From Utricularia gibba (taxonomy: Eukaryota > Streptophyta > Magnoliopsida > Lamiales > Lentibulariaceae), in contig NEEC01000017.1 in the NCBI GenBank assembly GCA_002189035.1, forward strand, positions 992,001-1,056,000: 64,000 bases of DNA, written 5' to 3'. Below the pieces are notes generated by a model. That model was not told the DNA's origin. It made no database searches and worked only from the letters and a program-made list of their open reading frames with translations. Below are positions 42,253 to 52,664 of the stretch, piece by piece (the first letter of the stretch is position 1; every line of letters begins with the position of its first letter). The position numbers and the translations under genes were made by a program.

Positions 42253-43212
42253 TTCTCCTTTACTGTCACCAATTTGACTTATTTATAGTTTTTATGTTGA
42301 AGTTCATAGATCCGAATATTGAATGGAGGGAGCCCAATACTATAGGCACGGCCCAATAAAACCTTTGTGGCCTATCAGTGGGCCCATTAAAAACCTTAAT
42401 TTGAGATGTGTTCTTAAAAACTTTTATAACGTAGTTTTACTTTTGTATAAATACTTTTCAAAAGTAGAAGTAAAGTTAGTAAAATCACAATCTTTATGAA
42501 TTCTGTAAAAGTTTTTTTTTTATATGATTTCAAAAATAATTCTAATAAAAATACTTTTGAAAATAAGAGTGTTCTGAAAAAAATAACTTTTACTTTAATA
42601 TAATTAAAAGTTATTTATAAAAGTTTTCCAAAACACATACTTGGTTGATTTGCTCCTTTGCTCATGTACTTTAGTAGAATATTTAATAGTATAATATAAA
42701 ATTTTTATATCTAAATTTACACATAATAATTGTTTGATACCATAGTATAGAAGATTTATAACCAAATTTATAATTAGTTATAAAATGATAATATGGATTT
42801 TAATTTAAACTCTAAGTTTTTTTAATTTTATTTTATTATTACGCTATTTTTATTAAATATAAAAAATTAATAGTATCAATTTTATTAAATATTGAAAATA
42901 TAAACAACCGGGTGCCCATTTTAAAACACACCAATGATAAAATAGAATTAAATATATAATTAAAAATTACAAACGGTTTCTTAAAATAATAATAAATGAT
43001 TTCATCAGAACATAAGTGATTTGATTTTACAACAGAAACAGCAACGTAAGCGTAGTCAATGGAACTCGTCCTTGTAGCTCTGGTGCACGGTTTACATGCT
43101 TGGAAGAGATGGAATGAATCAAACCCAATATTCCTAGGCTTCACCTAATGTGGAAAGCAATCAAACAAAATGACAGTCATGTTTCTGTGTACCATCCTTT
43201 TTTTGTATCTGA
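42253..43212. other. AT-rich intergenic region with a MITE-like element
   Basis: 42335-42390 has TGGGCC motifs belonging to the PPR promoter. 42406-42638 is an inverted-repeat element (own entry). 42640-43140 is AT-rich without features and probably includes the kelch-gene 3' UTR at its right end. Confidence 0.55.
42406..42638. mobile_element. MITE-like AT-rich inverted-repeat element
   Basis: The ends are ATGTGTTCTTAAAAACTTTT and, as its reverse complement at the right, ATGTGTTTTGGAAAACTTTT. They form imperfect terminal inverted repeats of about 25 bp around a non-coding AT-rich core of about 230 bp in total. It resembles the sequences at 60870-61090 and near 60235-60320, suggesting one family. 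Confidence 0.6.
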
Positions 43213-45019
43213 TCATAATTTCAGCTTCGTTCTCCACAGCTCTCCTATGACGGCTTTCGGTTGCGGGTTATCGGGGCCTCTATCTCGTTGCCCGGACGTG
43301 AAGTACAACCAGCCATCCCAGAAGCCAGCCATGGTGGTTTTTACTCGGAAAGGGAGCTTCCCGATGACAGACCACTCCTGCAATGCGCAGTGGAGATTAC
43401 GTGGGAAGGTGTCGAGGTTATAGGGTGGACAGGGATGGGACCGTACCAGTGTGTCCAACCGGAGCTGGAAGATCTCTCCCACTAACATCATCTTTTTGGT
43501 GACGGGGTGGTTCTCTGTCGTGCCTCCGACTATGATTATGGAGTTGTCTACGATTACCCAAGAAGATTCAATGTGGGAGTCGGGCTTCGGCATTGGGGCC
43601 ACCACCTTCCACTTCATCTCCTTGTCGAGCATATAAACATCACTGTAGATCACCTGTGGGAATGAATACGCTCGCTCTCAGAAGGCTTGTGCATCGTGTT
43701 ATTAGACCAAAGCCACTGATTCTCAGCTATGAAAAAGTGTAGGGAATCGATCTACAGACCTGGGGCTTCCGGGTGCACTTGAAGATAGGTGAGCCTGGCT
43801 TTGGCATGAAATCACCCTCCTGGCCGCCAATAACGTAGAGCTTGTCATCCACAGCAACACAAGACCTGTATGAGTAAGACCATTAAACCATACAGAAGTA
43901 GTCGGAATATGAGAACCCAAAACAAAAAGGCAGTCAACAAGTATACCTGTGTGGCCCTCCTCGTGGTACAGGTATCTCATTTCGCCATTCCTTCTCAAGA
44001 GCTCTACCATTTTTAACCGCAATACTCCAGTGATCGATCGCAGGAGCACCACGATTTTCCTTACTGCCTCCCATTACGTGGAGTCTTCCTCTCCATAGCT
44101 GAGTTGCTGGCGCATACCTGAAGTCGCATTGTTAGTAAATGCCTTTTGTTGCCTACGCAATCTCCAATTAGCCAAGGGTATTGGAGTCACTTGTAACAAT
44201 CTCCACTCAGATGAGCCCAAGGCAAGTCAAAGCTAACTAGAAAAAAGTGCAACTATCAGAATATAACTGAAGGAAAAGCGTATACCTAGAAGCTGGTAAT
44301 GGTGGAAACTTTTCCCAACTTTTGGTGACAGTGTCTAACACGAAGGTACGGCTTGTTGGAGGAACGCTGCACTGCGGACCGGGTTGCCCCGCCACAACAT
44401 ATATGTATCTGCCATCACATGCCATCCCCAAATGCGAATTTGCCATTTCCTTGGGCGTCTCTATTCTCCCACACCAAGTGTTATCACTAAAATTGAAGAT
44501 ATCAGCGTGAGAATGAACCTACATTTTCGCATTTCAGAACAATGAGAACATTCGGTTAATCAGGCGATGTTTCGCAAATTCAGGAAGTGTTTCACGTACG
44601 TAGTCGATAGTGCCGTATCCTGAAAAAACGTAGAAAAGATTCTTTATCTGAATCGCGAATCCATCCAAGCGAGGCACAGGGGCCGACGGCATTTGCTCCC
44701 ATTCTAGCTCCGGCGCCGGCAAATCGCCGAATGTAGGCGACATCATCTGCGATTTCATCAACTCAAACCTAGATCTGAAACCCTGGTTGGCTCCTCCAAT
44801 TAAAGCACTTACCTCCTGTGTTATGGTGACATTGCGCGGCTTCGGCTTGACAATGACATGATTCTCCTCATTTGTCGACCATCGCGACGCGATGGAGAGA
44901 TACGCGGATGAAGTTTTCGAGGAGGATGCCCAGAGCAAATCCAGCATGAAAACTATACCGATGAGGAAAACGAGTGCCAATACGGCGGCGGATTTGTGAC
45001 TTCCATAGCCAGATCTCAT
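43213..45019 (-). CDS. Kelch-repeat protein with N-terminal membrane anchor
   Basis: Exons: 45019-44600, 44518-44286, 44117-43947, 43865-43760, 43653-43213; joined frame 456 residues. A single hydrophobic segment (about 11-31, AAVLALVFLIGIVFMLDLLW) after a short basic start predicts a type II signal anchor, probably Golgi or secretory pathway. A beta-propeller of kelch repeats follows, visible as LFYVFSGYG, YIYVVAGQPG, LHVMGGSKE, LYVIGGQEG and SIIIVGGTT with the usual Gly-Gly pairs. It matches the plant galactose-oxidase/kelch superfamily proteins of the Arabidopsis At1g51540/At3g27220 type by memory. The biochemical function is unknown. It is head-to-head with cytochrome c1. Confidence 0.9.
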
Positions 45020-45764
45020 TTTCGAGCGGGATGGAGAGGCGTGAGCGCGGAAGAAGAATCATTTATGGGAGAAGGAGACGCGGCGCTGGAGCAATGAATC
45101 ACTGGAAAGAGATGAAGTGAATCTTGGGGGCGCCCACTCTCTCTGCGGCGTGCGCCCCTTGTTTGTGCCTTCCATTTTATAAGGTACAGCCTTCGACTGT
45201 TTTATGAGCTTTTCTTTAAGTGGGCCGCAGGGCCTTGTTTGAAAGGTGGACACGAGGCCCAACAATGTCGAATGACACGAACCAATCATCTATTCGCGCA
45301 TCGTCTTTCATTGCACTCCTGTCATCTGGTTCCATTCCCTTCCTCGGTCGGATCTCCGTCGCCGGCTTCTGTTAAGCTTCTCTGAATTCGAAGGTGCTTT
45401 TTTTTTTTTTAATTCTATAAAAAGGCTGTGCATTCAAAATCTGCAATGGATTCGTGACGTGTGGTTGCGACACCTTGTTTGCGGACATTTTTTGTAGTTA
45501 CGCTGTCGATCGACGATTCATACTGGTTTCATTGGATTTGGTTTCTTATAATGCTTACTGGTCATTCTTTAAATGTTAAAGAGTCATTCAGGCTTGTAGG
45601 TACTGATTTTTTTTTTTTTTTTGTAATTATTGTGGTATAAGGGTCCCGAAAAAGATTCGAGTTTCGATTATATATTATGCACTTTTGTTGAAGTCTCTAG
45701 TTATAAATTTTTTTATAAAAAATTTCCTTCTTTTTGCGCAAAAAGCAGGTTGTCGCTGCTCAAG
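45020..45764. promoter_or_regulatory. Head-to-head promoter of kelch and cytochrome c1 genes
   Basis: Two site II motifs in opposite orientation, TGGGCC at 45221-45226 and GGCCCA at 45256-45261, lie between the divergent genes. Site II elements are known to control plant cytochrome c and other respiratory genes. Long T runs follow at about 45399 and 45610. The cytochrome c1 5' UTR probably starts within 45300-45400. Confidence 0.6.
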
Positions 45765-47620
45765 ATGATGGGAAGCAGCAGGATTAACCAGCTGTTGAGA
45801 GATGGCCTGCGGTCTAGAGCAAATGTCATTTTCCTATTACTCCTAATCTGTGCTTATCTTTTTTTATTTTTTTGTGACGTCTCAGAAGGGAGCAGTTTAT
45901 CAAACTGCGGATGCTGTTGACCATGCCTTTCATGGTGACCAATGACAAATTTAGTCGTTTTTTCATTTCCAGGTTTCATCATTTTTTGCATCTTCTGCTT
46001 CCAAAAAGGGGCAAGAAGAAGCTGGATCTGCCACCCGGAGGTCCACTAGGGCATTTTGTCTGTTTGGAGCAGGTTTAACAGGACTACTAGGTTTTTCAAC
46101 AGTGTCATCATGTGATGAAGCTGAACATGGTTTAGATGCTCCTAGCTATCCTTGGCCACACAAGGGAATTTTAAGTTCATATGACCATGCTTCGTGAGTT
46201 CATTTCCTTCTCATTTTACTGATTATTGTTATTGTTATTCTACGCAAATTACATCCCATGTTTATGCTTCAAGTTGTTTCATATGAACCCGGTCTATGCC
46301 AATAATTCTAATTTTTATTTATAGGCTTTTCATTTTTTTGATTTTTTAAATTCCCCATAATACATAGAAGCCAAGTGTTGGTTTTTCTACATCGGTGTTT
46401 ATGCATTATCATCACTATTAAGATGGCAGCTTTATCATAGCGTGTTTCAAAGAAATGTAACTAACTGTGACTTGGTAATGAACAGAATTCGTCGTGGTCA
46501 CCAGGTGTACCAGCAAGTCTGTGCGTCTTGCCACTCTATGAGCTTGGTTTCCTATCGTGACTTGGTAGGTGTGGCTTATACAGAGGAGGAAACTAAGGCC
46601 ATGGCTGCAGAGATTGAGGTTGTTGATGGGCCAAATGATGAAGGAGAGATGTTCACTCGCCCTGGGAAACTGAGTGATCGTTTTCCTGAGCCATATGCAA
46701 ATGAGCAGGCTGCTAGGTTTGCAAACGGGGGAGCCTATCCTCCAGATTTAAGCCTCATAACCAAAGTAATTGTTTCTTTACATTTCTTTTTCTTTTTCCA
46801 AAAGATGCCCATTTTTCTTCAAGTTTTATCTCTTGTTGTGTGTGGTGTAATGATTCAAAACTTCATTTTTGCAGGCGCGTCATAATGGTCAAAACTATGT
46901 TTTTGCACTTTTAACTGGTTACCGTGATCCTCCGGCTGGAATTTCTGTAAGATTCTTACTTTTTTACACTTCTGTTTTGTTATGCATAAAAGTTGTTAGG
47001 ATAACAACCTCGGCATTATGCAAATACTGTTGGTTTTTTTTTTTTTTTTCTGCAATCTTGCTGATGTAAATTTTTGGTGCTCATTTCCCCGTTTTACATT
47101 CCATTTCAGATCCGTGAAGGGTTGCACTATAATCCATACTTTCCGGGGGTGCTATTGCCATGCCCAAAATGCTTATCGATGGAGCTGTAGAGTACGAAGA
47201 TGGTACCCCTGCCACAGAAGCTCAGGTATCCCTTGTGCACATCAAATCTCTGGTAGTTATTTGGAACACCCCATCAATCCAAAGAAGCTCGAAACCTCTA
47301 AGACATAAGTGATGGCTTCATTCCCCCTGCCTGCTTATATCATCGATTTGCTCCATCCTGCCTCTCCAGATGGGAAAAGACGTGGTGACATTTCTGGCGT
47401 GGGCTGCAGAGCCTGAAATGGAAGAGAGGAAACTGGTGAGTAGCACCCTCCCCACCTCATCCTGTTCCACAAACACAGTCTAAAATCTTGGTAAAACACA
47501 CAGATGGGATTCAAGTGGATACTCGTTCTGTCTCTCGCCCTCCTCCAAGCTGGTTACTACAGACGAATGAAATGGTCTGTTCTCAAATCAAGGAAGCTGG
47601 TTCTTGATGTCGTCAACTAG
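45765..47620 (+). CDS. CYC1: Cytochrome c1 of the mitochondrial bc1 complex, with a one-base frame break
   Basis: Haem subunit of complex III that passes electrons to cytochrome c. Exons: 45765-45824, 45973-46193, 46486-46765, 46875-46946, 47110-47225, 47370-47435, 47504-47620. Residues 1 to about 70 hold the presequence; [26 protein letters not shown] leads into the haem motif CASCH (106-110). [23 protein letters not shown] and [21 protein letters not shown] follow. A C-terminal membrane helix ([18 protein letters not shown]) ends in [11 protein letters not shown]. Exon 5 lacks one base in the G run 47145-47149: as given it reaches a stop at about 47188, while one extra G restores 310 residues with an otherwise perfect family match. 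The defect is more likely an assembly error than a real loss. Confidence 0.93.
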
Positions 47621-48444
47621 TCATCGGTACGCCTCTTTATTGCTTCTGAGGGATGAATAATCAACCAATCATCTTGCCACTGCCATCGCGGTGCTGCCTG
47701 CCCCCATCCACTTTACCTGGAAAATCATCAGGCACTCAAAACTCCCATTTTTTTAGAACGTTGATACGCAGCTAAACTGTTCATGATATTGATTTACATG
47801 GAGTGTCTTCTGTTTAACTCAGTCATAGTTGTATTTAAAATAACATGCAACAAGGGGAAGGGTATACCTGGAGCTTCAAATTTTGAGAGATTAAAGGATT
47901 GTCGTCGGATCATGTTTTCATGTTCGTATTCGAATGAAAACAGAATCTATTCTGATTATGAATTTTTTTAATTTATTCTGATTAATTTTTTTAAAGATTT
48001 TCATATTTAATTCTTATATAGTAAAACTAGAAATTTAAATTGTGTAATTAAATTTAAAAATTATTGAATTTATTAAATTTCTGTTTCATAAATTAAATAA
48101 TAGATTAATTAAAAAAGTGTAATATTAATTTTTTATTTATTTTAAATATATATTTATATCATAAGATTAAATTATATAATAATTTAATATATTAAATTTT
48201 ATAATATTTCATAAAATAATTTTATAATTTCAAATTAATTTATTCACATAATTTTAAAACTTATTGTATTTTACATCATTTGAAGCATAACTTCGTATTA
48301 CAAAATATTTTGTATATATCTTTACTTTCATGTTAACTAATGATTCATTTGAATTATTTATATTTATACGTATATTTGATAGTATTTATAACTGTATTTA
48401 AAATATTATTATGTTTGATATATATATATATATATATATATATT

Positions 48445-48491
<47 letters not shown>

Positions 48492-49044
48492 TAATGAAAT
48501 TATATAATTATTTTAAAAATTATACATGTATTAAATAATAAAGATGTCAAACAGACATAATTATTAATATAAATGTATTTGGAATCATAATTAAATCTAC
48601 TAAATATGATCAAATTTTAATAATTTTGATTTGTGTAAATTTAAATCGTAATATAAAATTTTGGTTTAAATAAGAATAGGTAATAAATTAGTTTTACTTA
48701 AGAAAAATAATTGATTTACTAATAATTTTATTTTTACTATATTAAACATATGATGAATGATCAGACGAGCAAAATTTATGGATGGTGTCCAAACTCCATC
48801 CCGATATTGACAATAAATAGTTAGAAAAAAAAGGTGATAGCATAGGGGGAGCCCTACAATCTTGAAATCGCGTGGATGGGCGCCAAATCCAACCAGGCCT
48901 TGGTTTCCCAACGATGGCCGCCCATCTCGGGCTCTGTTGTATTGAGCCCTTCTGCCTTCTTCATCTATGTTTTCACTGGGTTTTCGCTGGGATTCAGTGG
49001 AAAGGCTGAGAGGGTGAAGAAGGCAACTGGAGAGGTTGTGCGAT
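47621..49044. other. AT-rich intergenic region
   Basis: 47621-47900 is probably the cytochrome c1 3' UTR. 47950-48720 is strongly AT-rich with a long TA microsatellite (own entry). 48800-49044 is the upstream region of the CLASSY-like gene. No gene is seen. Confidence 0.6.
48419..48488. repeat. TA dinucleotide microsatellite
   Basis: Two TA tracts are separated by the short interruption TTTAACTA. They lie in an AT-rich intergenic region and are expected to vary in length between individuals. Confidence 0.95.
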
Positions 49045-52002
49045 ATGAAGGATGAGAGAAAGCCCTGGGAGTGTCCCGCCGTGTCCGGAAGAACCAGAAG
49101 TCGCTGGGACGCGTTTTACACAAGTATATGCCCTGACGACAATAACCCAAGTATGAACTTTAGCAGTATTTTTATGGAGTTTGCCCGATGTCTCTGGTTG
49201 TTAGGTAGCTGAAGTTTGGATTTTTTTATGCGAAGTTAGTTGCTTGGAGCTGCATCCGGGTTCTTTAGGGAGTTGGTCGTGGCTTAGATGGTGAGGTTTA
49301 GGTTCTCATAGCTGCTCTGATGACCAAAAAAGTTGGAAACTTTCAACTCCATGTATGATTTTGAATGTTCGCCAGTTTCGTTTGTGTATCCCGCCTTTGC
49401 ATGCTTAGCAGTCGTACGATGTCCCTGTCATGTGCAAGGTGGCGTTCGAATCTGGGTGTTTTACGCTTTGTATTGCATGCTGATAGGTCATCACTTTGGA
49501 AGTGCTGCAGATTTGGGTGATGGGGAATGTAAAGCTGAAGCAAACATTTCAGAGGATACCATCGACGTTGACAATGTTTTTGCTTCCTACAACATCAGGA
49601 CGGAAGCGAGGGAATTCAACATCACCCAACCCAGAAAAAAACCGTGCAGAAGAGTTGGAATCGAAACTGAGAAACCCAATTTGGCGAAGCTTTTGGCAGA
49701 TTTCATTTCGAGGGAGGAGTTTCTGTCTCCAAAACATGGCCATGTTTCGGCCAGCCTTGATTGGCTTACGAAATTCAAGTTCGAAGACGACCCAAACCCG
49801 GTTTCCGAAGAAGAAACGAAGCGGAATGCGGAAATAGAGTCTTTATTCATCGAGTTGGAGATGTGTCTTTGCGAATCTGGAACTGGGCTCAATGACAATT
49901 CGTCCACTGTACGTTGATTCAAGTTTCAGCTGATTTTGGAAATTGGTTTCTGATTTTTCTTGCTTTGTTACAAGTGCAGATTGAGGTGGAAATGAGGGAT
50001 GAAACTCCGGCAGCGCGTTGTGGCTGCGGAGTGCATGACCCTTTTCTTGATGAGGAGATCGGGATCGTGTGTAGGTTATGCTCTGTTTTGCTGGTTGATA
50101 TCAAGTTCGTCCTTCCTCCCATGGTAACGTCATCTAGTTAAAGTTCCAGAATCAATTTCAATCAATTTCATTTTGTTGAGATTTGGATTTTGTGCAGATT
50201 GCAGAAGCTTATCAGAGAAGCGCGAGTACAGTTGAGAGATCAAAATCTGATAGATCCACCATTTCCGGGGTTGATTTCGAGCAAGCTCGTAGCGGCGGCG
50301 ATTTTATATTTCCGGTGAGTTTGAAAGAAGGTACAGTTATGGATTTGATTCCCCGTGGAGAGACGGAACTCTACTCGCATCAGCTAGATGCATTCATGTT
50401 CCTATGGCGGAGAATCGCTGGAGAAACACGGATCGACAAACTGCCACCAAACTTGCCGGATTCTGGCGGTAGAGGCGCCATAATCTGCCACGCACCGGGG
50501 ACCGGAAAAACACGTTTGGCAATCGTGTTTCTGGAGACAATGATGAAGCTTTATCCCAGTTGCCGGCCGATGATCGTCGCTCCCAGAGGAATGCTTCTCA
50601 GTTGGGAGAAAGAGTTTAGGAGATATGCAGTTGAGATGAACTTCCATAACCTGAATAACAGCAGTCTGACCAGAGAAGAAACGGAAACCGCTGCTGAAAT
50701 CGATGTAGCTGAAGGAGATAAAGGCTGCGTTCGCCTGGTAAAAATGTGCTCTTGGATAAAGGGCGGCGGGGCACTTGGAATAGGGTACCGTCTGTTCGAA
50801 GAACTCGCCGGAGGAAGTCGCAAACGTCGGAAAAACAATCTGTTCAAGAAACTGCTACTGGAATATCCCGGGGTCCTAGTTCTTGACGAAGGGCATACTC
50901 CAAGAAACAAACGGACTCTGGTCTGGAATGCTCTCTCCAAAGTGTCCACAAAGAGAAGAGTAATTCTCTCAGGAACGCCATTTCAGAACAATTTCACAGA
51001 GCTCTACAACACACTGTGTCTCGTGAATCCTGAGTTTGCTCAGCAAGCTCGCCAGAACACAAAGATCTGGTCGTGCTTACAGAGCTCCGTCAACAAGAAC
51101 ATCAATAAAGATCAAGGAATCGCTTCATTACGAGCTATGATTAAGCCTTTGCAAACATATATAAAGGTGGGATCCTGCACACTCTCCCTGGAATGAACGA
51201 AAGCTTGATCATCTTGAAACCGACTGATTTGCAGAGGAAACTGTTGCAGAAAATTGATACCCTCGATAACTTTCTGGACAAAACATACCTTGCTTCTGTT
51301 ACATCAGTCCACCCTTCGCTTGTCATCGACAAGCCGGAGTTCTCTGAGTACTGCAGACTGCTCAAGGCCGTCGAATCGGACCCCGATGCCGGCGTTAAAA
51401 CCCGCTTCTTGCTCAAGCTAATCGAGTTGGCGGTCCGGCAGCAGGAGAAGGTGTTAGTTTTCAGCCAATACAAAAAGCCACTATTTCATGCGAAGAAGCT
51501 ACTGAAGGCGAGATTCATATGGAGCCAAGGCCGGGAAGTGATGCACATGGACGGAGACACAAGCATAGAGCAACGGCAATGTTTGATCGACTTGTTTAAC
51601 GACGAAACCAGTGAAGCGAAGGTGATGCTAGCTTCAGAGAGAGCCTGTTTCGAGGGAATAAGCTTGGTGGGTGCTTCGAGGGTGGTGCTGTTGGACGTCG
51701 TCTGGAATCCGGCAGTCGAACGGCAGGCGATATGCCGAGCTTACAGACTCGGGCAACGGAAGATGGTTCACGTGTACCATCTAATGACACCTGAGGAGGA
51801 GAAGAAGTACGCACGGGGGGCGATGAAGGAGAAGGTGTCAAGGCTGTTGTTCACTGAGACGGCGGCGACGGCGAGAACGGCCGTACGTGGGTGTGAAAAG
51901 GGGACGAGAGATGACGCAATCTTGGCTGCCATGTTGAACCATGAGAGCTTGTCGTCCATGTTCGAGAGGATCGTGCATCGAGGGGACGACTTCTTCGTCT
52001 AG
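49045..52002 (+). CDS. CLASSY-like SNF2 chromatin protein (CLSY3/4 type), with a one-base frame break
   Basis: SNF2-family ATPase of the plant-only CLASSY group, which recruits Pol IV for RNA-directed DNA methylation. Proposed exons: 49045-49150, 49511-49908, 49980-50123, 50198-52002. Exon 1 (MKDERKPWECPAVSGRTRSR) is inferred from matching phase and splice sites; exons 2-4 are firm. A zinc-ribbon-like segment RCGCGVHDPFLDEEIGIVCRLC precedes the helicase core: CHAPGTGKT (motif I), VLVLDEGHTPRNKRT (II), LSGTPFQNNFTELYNTL (III), VLVFSQYKKPL (IV), HMDGDTSIEQRQ, and WNPAVERQAICRAYRLGQ (VI). One T is missing in the run 51148-51150; with it the frame continues KPFANIYKGGILHTLPGMN and the protein is about 817 residues, shorter than the 1100-1400 typical of CLSY proteins. 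N-terminal extent is uncertain. Confidence 0.85.
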
Positions 52003-52664
52003 GGGAGTTTTTCGAGTTTGCGAATCGGACACGCGTGTCGGAACCGTATTGGTGTCATGGAAGTTGTGTACGTACACGACGCAGCTACCAAGCACGCGGA
52101 AAATTGATTAGGCGGAGGAAAATTTTGAAGATGTGGACCCCACTATAAGCCGCCCCCACGCCCCCTTTATTTTGTCAATTCTTTTGCTCTCTTTCTCTCT
52201 CTTCTATCTCTCTACGGACGGAAGATCAGTTCCTGTGGAATTGTTTTTTTTTTTTTTTTCAAAGGGCTTCGCGATTCTTTATTCTCCGTCTCCTGCTGCC
52301 GGCGGCGTTCATTGGAGTGGAGTCTGGAGACATAGGATTCTCAAAATAGTGCGGTCCATCGGTTTGTTTGTTCGTCGCGTGGGATTTTCAGATTAGGATT
52401 GTGATTTCTGGATTCTAGGGTTTCCTTCTTCCGTTCAGGTTAATTTATTCGTAGGAAAAATTATTGGCGCTTGCTGTTTGTAGTGTAAATTCTACTTCAA
52501 AGGGAGTGAAGGAACCTTCGAGGGTTAGACTCTCATCTAGGTAAGCTTTTGTTTTTAGGGTTAAAAGTTTTGAACGTTGCATTGTAAATTAGTGATCCAG
52601 TTCGATATCCAGAGCCGTGTTTGGAACTAGCGGTTTCTGCTGAGTTCCGAGGCTGGTTGGCTTG
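52003..52664. other. Spacer between CLASSY-like and GTE genes
   Basis: It holds the CLASSY 3' UTR, a CT-rich tract (about 52180-52212), a T run (52243-52259) and probably the GTE 5' UTR, which may contain an intron. No separate gene. Confidence 0.5.
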
